From positions 1-20,177 of the forward strand of contig CAKPCA010000022.1 in assembly GCA_934141145.1 (NCBI GenBank): 20,177 nt of DNA, given 5' to 3'. This document shows positions 1-8,628 of this stretch, in pieces. Both the position numbers and the translations under genes were made by a program. This stretch comes from an uncultured Bacilli bacterium (lineage in GTDB: Bacteria; Bacillota_I; Bacilli_A; RF39; UBA660). Numbering within the stretch: position 1 is the stretch's first letter; each line of letters opens with the position of its first letter. The notes under the pieces were generated by a model. The model saw only the letters and a list, made by a program, of their open reading frames with translations. It was not told the DNA's origin and made no database searches.

Positions 1-121
1 CTTATTCAAATCGTTATTTTGCCATTTTTAAACCTATTTTTTTACTATTTTAATTATTTGTTATATCTATTTTTTTACTTTTGAACCAAATTCTTTACTA
101 TAATTCGTTTTTTGTAATATT

Positions 122-149
122 AAAAAAATATGGAATAAAATCCATATTA
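122..149 (-). terminator. Rho-independent terminator of the ABC-FtsX pair
   Basis: On the minus strand an 8-bp perfect stem (AATATGGA with TCCATATT) and a 6-base loop are followed by a run of seven U residues. The upstream arm begins inside the stop codon (147-149) of the preceding gene, so transcription ends immediately after translation. Bases 1-121 beyond it are AT-rich and hold no recognisable gene. Confidence 0.85.
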
Positions 150-2582
150 TTCTAAATCAAATCTTGATAAAATCTCTGCAGGTCTTTTTTTAAGAACATT
201 AAATACAGGAAATAATCCTATTATTAAATTAAACATATATACAAATATAATAGTTGTTACTACTATAATTGGTGTGACTAAGAACATGTTATTTAAATAG
301 CTTATTTTAGAAAGTTCATATAGTACATATGACATAAATATAACACCTGGTAATCCTGCTAATGTTGTTATTGCAAATATTTCTGAAGAAAACATTCTAT
401 AGATATCTATCTTTTTAACTCCTATTGCTCTATAAATTCCTATTTCTTTTATTCTTGATAAAAAGGATGATCTTATCATAAAGAATATTTCTATTAATGA
501 TATAAGAAGTATTATTGCAGATACTATTAATTCACTTTTTATTGTATCTTTTCTTTCATTAATATATTGTTTTTTACTATATGAATAACTATCATTTATG
601 TTTAAATTCATATTTCTAAATTCTTCTAAAGTTTTCTGTTTATCCTTAGAAGATATTACTAAATCTGACTTATCAGTAATTAATTTATACTTAATAGTAT
701 TATCATTAGTAAAATAATATGTATAATTATATTTACTATCATAATATCCAACTACAATTAGTTTTCTATTATTTACTTTTGTTTTTATTTCTTTATTAAG
801 AGGCATTTCATCTTTATTTGATATATTTACTAAAACTTCATAATCATTACTAGGTATTCTTCCTTTTTTTATTTCTATTTTATCTGAATATAGTGAATAT
901 TTCATAATTTCATTATCTATAGGAGTACTTTCTCTAGCATACATATTATTTTCTTGACTGCTAGTATTATATATTATATCTATAAACTTTGAACTATCTG
1001 TATATATAGTTGGGCTTTCTGTATTTGATATACCAACTATTTTAAAATCAGGTAATGAATTAACCACTACAAGTCTATCTAATAATGATTTTGAATCTAT
1101 TATACCTGCCATTTTTAGGGTATTTTCATTTTTGATAGCATTATCTACTATCATTTTATCTACTACTATTTCTTCTTTATTTTCAGGCATTCTACCATAA
1201 ATTATATTATCTTTATTAATTGAGTTTATATCTGAAAGTGAACCAGTTATATAATTTTCCATTCTACTTGTTTGATAGTAATCATCTATTTTTATTTTCA
1301 TACTAACTTTAGAATCACATGGTAAAATATAATTTATATTTTCTTTTTGTTCATAGTTAAGAAAATCATCTACTTTTATCTTTTTTAAATTAACAATTAA
1401 ATAATCTTTATTATATTCTACAAAATCAGTATCTTTTATATTAAATAATGCACATATACTACTTACTGAAAACATAATAAACATTGCACTTGCCATAAAT
1501 CCTAGTAATAATATCTTTTTAATAACAGAATAATTAAATACTTTACTAAAACCATTTTTTAATAATTTTATTGGATTAAATATAGAAGAATATTTCTTTT
1601 TTTTATCTGTTATTATATTTTTAAAATCAAAATTATATTCATCTATTTCATCTTTATTTATACTTTTATAATGATCATTAATAAGTTCTATACTAGAATT
1701 ATCATCTATTACTTCTGCTTTTTGGCTATTATTACTTTTAATGTATATATTACCATTTTTAGCAATTATATCAAGTTTTATATTATCTTTTTCTTCACTA
1801 TATATATTAATGTCAACACTATCATTTTTTACTTTAAATACATTTTTAAAGTCTTTAAGGTAAAATCTATTATCTATTTCATAATCTAATACATTACTAT
1901 GATCATTAATATAGTCTTTTTCTATTTTTCCATCTACTAATTCTAATATTCTATCAGCATAAAACTTAGCAAGATTTTCTTCATGTGTTACTAATAATAC
2001 TAATTTTTCTTTTGATATTGCCTTTATTATTTTCATTATTTCAAGTGAATTTTTACTATCTAAGTTTCCTGTAGGTTCATCTGCTAAAATTATATCTGGA
2101 TCTTTTACGATTGCTCTTGCGACTGCAACTCTTTGTCTTTCACCACCAGAAAGCATACCTGCTGGTCTATTTTTATATCTTTCCATTCCTACTTTTTCAA
2201 GTACATACTCTACTCTTTTTTTAATCTCTTTTTTATCTTTTATACCAATCATAGTAAGAACTAAAGCAACATTATCAAAAACACTTAAATTATCTATTAA
2301 TTTATAGTCTTGAAATATATACCCAATGCTTATATTTCTTATTTTATCTACTTTATATGAGCATTTAGAACTTATCTTTTTATTATCAATATAAATTTTA
2401 CCGTTTTTTATCTTATCAAGGCCACCTATTACATTAAGCATAGTTGTTTTACCACATCCAGATGGTCCTAGAAATGCGACTAATCCTGTATCATTTAATT
2501 TTAAAGAGATATTATTAATTACATGTACTTGATTTTTTTTATGTCTATTAAAATATTTATTTACATTTTGTAGTGTAATCAT
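147..2582 (-). CDS. ABC transporter, fused ATPase-FtsX permease (first of a tandem pair, downstream gene)
   Basis: This 811-residue half-transporter fuses an N-terminal ABC ATPase to an FtsX/MacB-type permease. The ATPase (about 1-225) has Walker A GPSGCGKTT (39-47), Q-loop Q91, signature LSGGERQ (144-150), Walker B with D168-E169 and switch H200. A long linker (about 230-350) leads to TM1 (about 355-380), a large polar, presumably extracytoplasmic domain (about 385-680) and three C-terminal membrane segments. The typical FtsX segment RIKEIGIYRAIGVKK follows TM2. Established for MacB/LolCDE/BceAB relatives: mechanotransmission that moves peptides, lipids or drugs from the outer membrane face without classical transport through the bilayer. 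The ATG at 2582 sits one base after the upstream stop and has the SD GAGGAGGT inside the upstream gene, so translation is coupled. The partner is probably the adjacent fusion protein, forming a heterodimer. The substrate is unknown. Confidence 0.9.
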   Translation of the reverse strand: MITLQNVNKYFNRHKKNQVHVINNISLKLNDTGLVAFLGPSGCGKTTMLNVIGGLDKIKNGKIYIDNKKISSKCSYKVDKIRNISIGYIFQDYKLIDNLSVFDNVALVLTMIGIKDKKEIKKRVEYVLEKVGMERYKNRPAGMLSGGERQRVAVARAIVKDPDIILADEPTGNLDSKNSLEIMKIIKAISKEKLVLLVTHEENLAKFYADRILELVDGKIEKDYINDHSNVLDYEIDNRFYLKDFKNVFKVKNDSVDINIYSEEKDNIKLDIIAKNGNIYIKSNNSQKAEVIDDNSSIELINDHYKSINKDEIDEYNFDFKNIITDKKKKYSSIFNPIKLLKNGFSKVFNYSVIKKILLLGFMASAMFIMFSVSSICALFNIKDTDFVEYNKDYLIVNLKKIKVDDFLNYEQKENINYILPCDSKVSMKIKIDDYYQTSRMENYITGSLSDINSINKDNIIYGRMPENKEEIVVDKMIVDNAIKNENTLKMAGIIDSKSLLDRLVVVNSLPDFKIVGISNTESPTIYTDSSKFIDIIYNTSSQENNMYARESTPIDNEIMKYSLYSDKIEIKKGRIPSNDYEVLVNISNKDEMPLNKEIKTKVNNRKLIVVGYYDSKYNYTYYFTNDNTIKYKLITDKSDLVISSKDKQKTLEEFRNMNLNINDSYSYSKKQYINERKDTIKSELIVSAIILLISLIEIFFMIRSSFLSRIKEIGIYRAIGVKKIDIYRMFSSEIFAITTLAGLPGVIFMSYVLYELSKISYLNNMFLVTPIIVVTTIIFVYMFNLIIGLFPVFNVLKKRPAEILSRFDLE

Positions 2583-2583
2583 A

Positions 2584-4785
2584 TTATACCTCCTCTTTCA
2601 TAGTACTAATAGCACTCTTTTTAAATAATTTTTTAGCAAATTTCTGACTTATTAAATATGACATTAACATAAGAATTAAATATAAAAGAATAAAGTCTTT
2701 CATAGTTAAATATTTTAATATTGTATCTATAAATTCTATATTAAACTTATAAATTTTGCTTAAATATATAAATATTATGAATGTAAAATATGCTAAATTA
2801 GAATCAATTAATAATTCATATATAAGTAACTCTTTCGATACTTTTTTAGTTGCTCCAAGCATTCTTATTATTTGAAAATATACATTTCTAGATTTTAGTA
2901 TAATATTTATTACAAAATATGAAATAAAGAATAATGTAATTAATAATACTATTTTAGTTACTGTTCCCATAATTTTAGTAAATTCAGTGAATCCCATAGT
3001 TACAAGAGTATCTTTAACATATAATGCACTATATCCGTTATTTTCTAATTCTTTTACTACATCCTCTGCTTTTTGTTCATCTTTAACAAATACTGTACTT
3101 TGATAATTACCTTTATTAAATAGTTTATTATAGTCTTCTATATTAATATAAATATAACCATTATTATCTTTATAATCTAAATCTAGTAATCTTTTCATAT
3201 TATTTTTGTTATATACGTTGCTTATATTTAAGTTTATATTTTCATTATAGTAAAGATTACTACCTTCTATAGTAAGAGTCTGATTTATACATCTTTCTTT
3301 TGGACATAAATATTGTAAATCTGATGATATATAAACATTATTAACCGGTACCTTATTATTTACTCTTATATTAAAATTACCACTATTTTCATCATAATAT
3401 TTATTCATAAATAATACTTTTATTTTTGTATATGATTCATTTATTTGATATAAGTAATCCTTTATTAAAGAATCACTCATATATATCACTCCATCACCAT
3501 AATAATCATCTACATATTTTACACCTACTACTTTTATTTTTTTACTCTTTTCAAGTTCACCTGTATTATAATTTTGAATATATAATTCTTTATTTAGAAT
3601 ATTTTCATTACTCATATAATAACTATCTTTACCGCATTTTATTATTACTTCATTGTCATTTTCTGGTATTTTACCCTCATCTAAATCTTCTTTAAAATTT
3701 GACAATTCATTTATTGTTCCTGAAATATAATAATTTTCATCATCTGAAAAACTAACTGCATAATCAAGTAATAAATCATTTTTAACTATATAATCTACAT
3801 TTTCTATATTTTTTATTTTTTCATAATCAGATTCTATAAATTCAGATTTATCCTTTTTCTTAATTATTATTCTTTTATCACTAATATTATTAAAAATATT
3901 ATTCATGCCTTGTGTTGAAGCTAAATAATTTGATTTTTCTTGTGATGCGTACTCACTAATTACTGCGACTGTCATAAATAAATATATAAGAAATATTAGT
4001 ATAAATTTAGGAACTATATTAAATGTATTTCTAGTTGCTAATCTTAGTTTATTTAACAAAGTTATATTTTTATATTTAGGCTTATCTATTTTCTTTATAG
4101 TATCTACTTCTTTTATTTTTTTATCTTCCAATACTTTTCCATCATGCATTTTTATTTTTCTAGTTACATATTTTTCTACTTGTTCATAATTATGAGTTAC
4201 TATTATTACTAATTTATCTTTTGATATTTCACTAAGTAACTTAATTATTTCTTCTGCTGATTTTTTATCAAGATTCCCAGTTGGTTCATCCGCAATTATT
4301 ATAGGTGTATCTTTTGCAAGAGCTCTTGCTATACCTACTCTTTGTTTTTGTCCACCAGATAACTTTGATACTTTTGTATTTCTAAATTTATATAAACCAA
4401 CTTTTTTAATTAATTCTAATACTTCTTTTTTTATATTCTTTTTCTTTTCACCATTAAGAAGAAGTACAAGCTCTATATTTTGGTACACTGTATAACTATT
4501 TACTAAATTAAAGTTTTGGAATATATTTCCTATATATTTCCTTCTATAATCTTCAAAATCCTTTTCTGTATAATGACTTGTTTCTTTATTGTCAATATAC
4601 ATTTCACCTTCTTCATATGTATCAAGACCACTTATTACATTTAAAAGTGTTGATTTACCACTTCCTGATTCACCTGTTATTGCGACAAATTCACCAATAT
4701 TAAATTCAAGATTTATTTTGCTAAATCCACTTGCTATTACACCTTTACTATAATAAAATTTTGATACATTTTTTAATTTTATCAT
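2584..4785 (-). CDS. ABC transporter, fused ATPase-FtsX permease (first gene of the pair)
   Basis: This 733-residue protein has the same architecture as its downstream neighbour. The ATPase carries Walker A GESGSGKST (38-46), Q90, signature LSGGQKQR (142-149), D166-E167 and H198. TM1 lies at about 259-277, followed by a polar extracytoplasmic domain of roughly 350 residues and three TM segments in the last 90 residues, with the FtsX-like RMLGATKKVSKELL after TM2. Start choice: an in-frame ATG at 4818 overlaps the probable promoter -10, whereas the ATG at 4785 has AGGAG seven bases upstream and begins with the family-typical MIKLKNVSK. Three Cys in the outer domain (CPKERC and one more near the first ATPase-distal third) may form a disulfide, but this is inference. 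The pair is transcribed from its own promoter, after the terminator of the YhgE gene. Antimicrobial-peptide or lipid handling is plausible but unproven. Confidence 0.88.
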   Translation of the reverse strand: MIKLKNVSKFYYSKGVIASGFSKINLEFNIGEFVAITGESGSGKSTLLNVISGLDTYEEGEMYIDNKETSHYTEKDFEDYRRKYIGNIFQNFNLVNSYTVYQNIELVLLLNGEKKKNIKKEVLELIKKVGLYKFRNTKVSKLSGGQKQRVGIARALAKDTPIIIADEPTGNLDKKSAEEIIKLLSEISKDKLVIIVTHNYEQVEKYVTRKIKMHDGKVLEDKKIKEVDTIKKIDKPKYKNITLLNKLRLATRNTFNIVPKFILIFLIYLFMTVAVISEYASQEKSNYLASTQGMNNIFNNISDKRIIIKKKDKSEFIESDYEKIKNIENVDYIVKNDLLLDYAVSFSDDENYYISGTINELSNFKEDLDEGKIPENDNEVIIKCGKDSYYMSNENILNKELYIQNYNTGELEKSKKIKVVGVKYVDDYYGDGVIYMSDSLIKDYLYQINESYTKIKVLFMNKYYDENSGNFNIRVNNKVPVNNVYISSDLQYLCPKERCINQTLTIEGSNLYYNENINLNISNVYNKNNMKRLLDLDYKDNNGYIYINIEDYNKLFNKGNYQSTVFVKDEQKAEDVVKELENNGYSALYVKDTLVTMGFTEFTKIMGTVTKIVLLITLFFISYFVINIILKSRNVYFQIIRMLGATKKVSKELLIYELLIDSNLAYFTFIIFIYLSKIYKFNIEFIDTILKYLTMKDFILLYLILMLMSYLISQKFAKKLFKKSAISTMKEEV

Positions 4786-4808
4786 AAATATTCTCCTAAC
4801 TTTATTTA

Positions 4809-4842
4809 AGTATATCATATATTATGATAATGTTCCATTTAT
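4809..4842 (-). promoter_or_regulatory. Promoter of the ABC-FtsX pair, with palindrome
   Basis: The minus strand carries an extended -10, TATGATATACT (-10 hexamer TATACT at 4809-4814 with TG one base upstream). The sequence where a -35 should be is a poor match, which is usual for extended -10 promoters. A perfect 7-bp inverted repeat, TATCATA-TAT-TATGATA (4813-4829), overlaps the -10 and spacer and could be an operator. It differs from the TetR operator upstream of the regulator gene, so control by that TetR is not indicated. Confidence 0.5.
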
Positions 4843-4860
4843 TATTAAATGTAATATGTA

Positions 4861-4890
4861 AAATAAAAAAATGATGCATATGCACCATTT
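4861..4890 (-). terminator. Terminator of the tetR-yhgE operon
   Basis: The minus-strand RNA forms the near-palindromic hairpin AAAUGGUGCA / UGCAUCAUUU (4869-4890, one G-U pair), followed by UUUUUUAUUU. It lies three bases after the stop of the YhgE-type gene, separating that operon from the ABC-FtsX pair. Confidence 0.8.
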
Positions 4891-4893
4891 TAA

Positions 4894-6810
4894 TTATTTA
4901 TTTTTCTTTTGTCTTATTATATCATGAGCAACATTAATACCAAAGAATACAATAAATATTATAAATACAATTATAAAGTTATGAGTTAATAATTTAGATT
5001 CAATTGTTACTAAACTTTCTCTTAATAAATCTATTGTATATGTCATTGGAAGAAGTGGATGTAACCATCTAAATCCTTTTGTTACTGTTTCTATTGGGAA
5101 TGTTCCGCCTGCTGCGGCTAATTGAAGTACAAGTAAGATAAGAGCAATAAATTTACCAATATCTTTAAAATTTACTATTAATAATTCAATTATAGCAATA
5201 AATGTATTAGCAATTAATACTATTGAAACATAATATAAGAAGACGTTAGTTATTTCAAAGTCTAATAATATTTGTAATAATATTCCAAGTATTATGCCTG
5301 CAAGCGTTGCAAGTCCATGATAACATAATGTTCTTTGTAAAAGTTTTGGATTATTAATTGATAACCTTTTAAATCTTTCTTCTTTATCAAAGTATAATAC
5401 TATATAAAGCATTAAGCATCCAACCCATAATGCGATTGATATAAAGAATGGTGAGAATGCAGTACCATAACTTGATACTTCATTAACAGCTTCTGTATCA
5501 ACTTTAACAGGTTCATTACTATATTCTTTTAATCCATTTACTTTTTCTACATCTTTTTTAGTAGTTTCAATATTTTGATTTAATTCATTTTTAGCAGATA
5601 CTACACTATTATTTAGAGTAACTATACCGCTATTTAAGGTATTTGCTCCATCATTTAGAGTATTAATACCACTCATTATTTTCTCTGAACTACTATATAA
5701 TGTGTTTGCTCCATCAAGAAGACTATTTGCACCATTCTGTAGTTTAGTTATTTTTTCATTTACTGTACTTAAACTTAAAACTTTGTTATTAAGTTCTGTT
5801 ATACCAGCATTTATTTCTTCATTGCTTGAATTTAATTTATTACCACTAATAGTTAAATAATTTATAGCATTTGTTCCACCATAATTTGGATTATTAGCAA
5901 GCATTCCCTTTGCAATTAAGCATGCATTTTTATCATATTCTGTTATTGTACTATCTCCTGCTTCTATTCTTGCACATGTTGTATTTACAACTATATTTGC
6001 TAAATTATTAGTGTTTGAAAGTGCAGAATTTACACCTGTTACATAACCATTTAAACCAGTTGTAAATGCATCACTACCATTTTTTAAATCTGTAACACCA
6101 GTTTGCATAGTAGATAGTCCACTTGTTAACTGATTAAATTCTTTTGCTCCACTAGCAAGTGTATTTGTACCACTTTGTAAACTTTTTACGCCTTCATTAA
6201 ATTTAGCATAGTTTTGTTTTAAACTTTCTGTACCACTTGTAAGTGTACTTGATCCTTCTTTTAACTTTTCAGTTCCATTATTTAATTTATCAAATCCATC
6301 ACTTATAGTTTCAAGTTTATCTGGTACTTCTTTAACTGTATCAGATAAAGTACCTACTATTTCTGAATTTACTTTATTATCTAGATTTTTTTCAACTACA
6401 TTAACTACATTGTTAATTATTTGGCTTGCTAGATAATTTGATTTTTGGTTAGGTGAATAAGTGATAGTTGCATGTTTCTTATTTGTTGTACTAGCACTTT
6501 CCATACTTTCTGTAAAATCTTCTGGAATATTTATAACAGCATAATAATCTTTATTATAAAGACCATCTTCTGCTTTTGTACTATCAACTACTGATAATTT
6601 TAATTTTTTACTATCCTTTATTTCTTTTACTAGTTCTTCACCCTTAGAACCTTTATCTTCATTTACTATTGCGACAGGTAAATTATCTATATTACCTTCA
6701 CCATATGGATTCCAATATGCTTTTAAATAGAAAAAGCTATACATAAATGGAATTATTAATACGGCCGCAATTATGACATAATTAAAAAACTTATGATTTT
6801 TATTTTTCAA
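4894..6810 (-). CDS. YhgE/Pip family membrane protein
   Basis: This 638-residue protein has the YhgE/Pip layout: a cytoplasmic N-tip, TM1 (about 10-30) with the family-typical NPYG after it, a conserved N-terminal extracellular domain (about 40-165), a long helical region and a C-terminal ABC-2-like bundle of five to six TM segments (about 450-625). The helical region (about 165-430) is built from repeated short units of the type xxLxxGxxxL, such as LNNGTEKLKEGSSTLTSG, as in phage-infection protein Pip and ESX-type membrane subunits. The motif AAAGGTFPIE...PLLPMTY (566-590) is typical of the C-terminal domain. C279 and C297, the only outer-domain cysteines, flank a loop between the coil halves and may be disulfide-bonded (inference). 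The start is TTG with a strong GGGAGG SD eight bases upstream, and no better in-frame ATG exists. It lies 13 bases after tetR, so the pair forms an operon. Members are known as phage receptors or export components, but the specific role here is unknown. Confidence 0.88.
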   Translation of the reverse strand: MKNKNHKFFNYVIIAAVLIIPFMYSFFYLKAYWNPYGEGNIDNLPVAIVNEDKGSKGEELVKEIKDSKKLKLSVVDSTKAEDGLYNKDYYAVINIPEDFTESMESASTTNKKHATITYSPNQKSNYLASQIINNVVNVVEKNLDNKVNSEIVGTLSDTVKEVPDKLETISDGFDKLNNGTEKLKEGSSTLTSGTESLKQNYAKFNEGVKSLQSGTNTLASGAKEFNQLTSGLSTMQTGVTDLKNGSDAFTTGLNGYVTGVNSALSNTNNLANIVVNTTCARIEAGDSTITEYDKNACLIAKGMLANNPNYGGTNAINYLTISGNKLNSSNEEINAGITELNNKVLSLSTVNEKITKLQNGANSLLDGANTLYSSSEKIMSGINTLNDGANTLNSGIVTLNNSVVSAKNELNQNIETTKKDVEKVNGLKEYSNEPVKVDTEAVNEVSSYGTAFSPFFISIALWVGCLMLYIVLYFDKEERFKRLSINNPKLLQRTLCYHGLATLAGIILGILLQILLDFEITNVFLYYVSIVLIANTFIAIIELLIVNFKDIGKFIALILLVLQLAAAGGTFPIETVTKGFRWLHPLLPMTYTIDLLRESLVTIESKLLTHNFIIVFIIFIVFFGINVAHDIIRQKKNK

Positions 6811-6823
6811 CCTTAAAACCTCC

Positions 6824-7381
6824 CTAATTTAATAAACCATCTTTTAATATGTTTGTAACTTCTTTGGTTACTTTCTCTTCATCAATTTCTCTATCATATT
6901 CAAATAATATTGATGAATATACTTTGTAAATAATAAATGCAGTTAAATGTGCATCACATTTCTTTATTGTTTTATTTTGAATTTCTTGTTTTATTTTTTC
7001 TTCTATATAACTAACAATTTCATCATCATAAAACTTTAAAAAAGAAATGCATTCTGCGGTATTACTTTTAGATATCTCTTTAATAATAGTCTTTATTAAA
7101 TCACTATTTTTTCTAAAAAGTAATGATTTATAAAGTATTTTGGATACCCTATCTATAAATGAAGCATTACTGTTTACATCATTTTCTATTTCTTCTTTCA
7201 TACTTTGAAGTTCTTCACTTGCAAAATATTTAAACATAGCTTCTTTATCACTAAAGTAAGAATAAATAGTTTTTTTAGTAACATTTGCTTCTTTTGCTAT
7301 TTCATCCATAGATACTTTCTTGTATCCATATTTAGTAAAAAGATCTCTTGCTGCGTTTATTACTTCCTCTTTTTTATTCAT
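6824..7381 (-). CDS. TetR/AcrR family transcriptional regulator
   Basis: This 185-residue protein is of normal TetR length. The N-terminal helix-turn-helix (about 1-50) is canonical: VINAARDLFTKYGYKKVSMDEIAKEANVTKKTIYSYFSDKEAMF in overlapping parts, with the recognition helix around TKKTIYSYF. The C-terminal ligand domain (about 60-185) is divergent, as is usual. It starts at an ATG with AGGAAGTG upstream and is the first gene of an operon with the YhgE/Pip-type gene. Its promoter -10 lies within nested TATACTA palindromes, so autorepression and control of the membrane protein are strongly suggested. The inducing ligand cannot be told from the sequence. Confidence 0.93.
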   Translation of the reverse strand: MNKKEEVINAARDLFTKYGYKKVSMDEIAKEANVTKKTIYSYFSDKEAMFKYFASEELQSMKEEIENDVNSNASFIDRVSKILYKSLLFRKNSDLIKTIIKEISKSNTAECISFLKFYDDEIVSYIEEKIKQEIQNKTIKKCDAHLTAFIIYKVYSSILFEYDREIDEEKVTKEVTNILKDGLLN

Positions 7382-7400
7382 TTTATCACTTCCTATACCA

Positions 7401-7454
7401 ATATACTAAATTAGTATACTAGTATAGTATATGACCACATAAAAAAATTGTCAA
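7401..7454 (-). promoter_or_regulatory. tetR-yhgE promoter with nested TetR operators
   Basis: On the minus strand, -35 TTGACA (7449-7454), a 17-bp spacer and -10 TATACT (7426-7431) make a near-consensus sigma-A promoter. Overlapping palindromes cover the -10 and start region: TATACTAAATTAGTATA (7402-7418, one central mismatch), the perfect 12-mer TATACTAGTATA (7415-7426) and outer arms ATATACTA / TAGTATAT (7401-7408 and 7425-7432). This placement fits an autorepressor that blocks RNA polymerase, as known for TetR-family regulators. Confidence 0.8.
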
Positions 7455-7521
7455 CAATTTTTGACAAAAAAACAACTATTTTTTTATAATATTAGTTATT
7501 TGATTCATACATAAATATCGC

Positions 7522-7547
7522 AAAAAAAAGGAGAATTTATTTCTCCT
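7522..7547 (-). terminator. Terminator of the kinase-PBP-mraY-ftsW operon
   Basis: The minus strand has the stem AGGAGAA / TTCTCCT with a 5-base loop, followed by seven U residues. The upstream arm overlaps the last codons of ftsW, so the hairpin embeds the stop codon at 7537-7539. Confidence 0.85.
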
Positions 7548-8628
7548 CGTTATATCTACTAACGCTAAGTATTATTCCAATACTTATAAGTGATAATATC
7601 AAACTAGAACCTCCATAGCTTAAAAATGGAAGTGTTACACCTGTTATAGGAACAAGTCCTACAACTACTGCTAAGTTTAAAATTGTTTGAAATGCCATTT
7701 GAAATGTTATACCAAAGACTAAATATTTACCAAATAAATTATCACAGTTTATTGCTATTTTTATACATCTATAAAATATTAATATGAATAAGGTTGCGAC
7801 TATTAAAATACCAAATATTCCAAGTTCTTCACTAATTATTGAAAATATAAAATCCGTTTGTGGTTCTGGTAAATAAAAGTGTTTTTGTACTGAATTAAAT
7901 AAACCAAATCCAAGAAGTCCACCTGGTCCTATTGCATATAATGATTGTATTGACTGAAAACCTGCGCCTAATGGATCACTCCATGGATTTATAAATGAAA
8001 CTATTCTTTTTATTCTATATGGTGCGGCGACTATTAATCCTGCAAGTCCTAATAGTCCTAATGAACCAATTTTAACAAAGAATCCCATATTAACACCTGA
8101 TACAAATAAAAGACCTATTACACTTACAAGAATAATCGCACCTGTTCCTAAATCTGGTTGAAGCATTATTAGTGCAAATGCTAAAAATGCTACTATTAAT
8201 ATTGGAAATACACCTTTTACTATTCTTTTTACTTCTTTTGGGTTAGTACTTAAATATTTAGAAGTAAAAATAATTATACCAAGTTTCATAAATTCAGAGG
8301 GTTGTACTCCAAGACCTCCTATACCAAACCAACTTCTAGATCCATTTCTTATTGTTCCTATTCCTGGTATTAATACTAAAATTAAAAGAAGAAAGCAAAT
8401 TCCTAGTATAATGTTTGCTTTCTTCAAATATTTCGTATAATCTACTTTTGATACTATGTATAATATTACTATTCCAACTATAAAAAATAAACTTTGTAAT
8501 TTTAAATATCTAAATGAATCATTAAATTTGTATTCTGACCATATAGATGACGCTGAATAAATCATTAATATTCCAAACAGCGATAATAAAACTGTAAAGA
8601 TTAATAATTTATAATCGAATTTTCTCAT
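7537..8628 (-). CDS. ftsW: SEDS peptidoglycan glycosyltransferase, FtsW/SpoVE type
   Basis: This 363-residue polytopic protein (about 10 TM) of the SEDS family polymerises lipid II into glycan strands with a cognate class B PBP. Diagnostic segments are GVQPSEFMKLG (107-117), LQPDLGTGA (156-164), INPWSDPLGAGFQ (213-225) and LPEPQTDFIF (253-262). The last contains the catalytic-type Asp (D259) that corresponds to the essential Asp of RodA and FtsW. Start choice: the ATG at 8628 overlaps the mraY stop as TAATG and has GGGGTG about ten bases upstream. A GTG three codons earlier (8637) lies within that SD and is unlikely. The length matches B. subtilis SpoVE (366), and the SpoVD-mraY-SpoVE order is retained. 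SpoVE versus general FtsW function cannot be separated here, and no sporulation gene was seen. Confidence 0.92.
   Translation of the reverse strand: MRKFDYKLLIFTVLLSLFGILMIYSASSIWSEYKFNDSFRYLKLQSLFFIVGIVILYIVSKVDYTKYLKKANIILGICFLLLILVLIPGIGTIRNGSRSWFGIGGLGVQPSEFMKLGIIIFTSKYLSTNPKEVKRIVKGVFPILIVAFLAFALIMLQPDLGTGAIILVSVIGLLFVSGVNMGFFVKIGSLGLLGLAGLIVAAPYRIKRIVSFINPWSDPLGAGFQSIQSLYAIGPGGLLGFGLFNSVQKHFYLPEPQTDFIFSIISEELGIFGILIVATLFILIFYRCIKIAINCDNLFGKYLVFGITFQMAFQTILNLAVVVGLVPITGVTLPFLSYGGSSLILSLISIGIILSVSRYNEEK

Noticed and set aside
1671..1889. Plus-strand short frames inside the ABC genes (also 3426-3695)
   Set aside because: They are antisense to well-supported coding sequence, have no SD and are typical hydrophobic or His-rich shadows of AT-rich genes.
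5560..6320. Repetitive tract in the YhgE-type gene as a DNA tandem repeat
   Set aside because: The periodicity is at protein level (Leu/Gly spacing) with varied codons. The DNA units are not near-identical.
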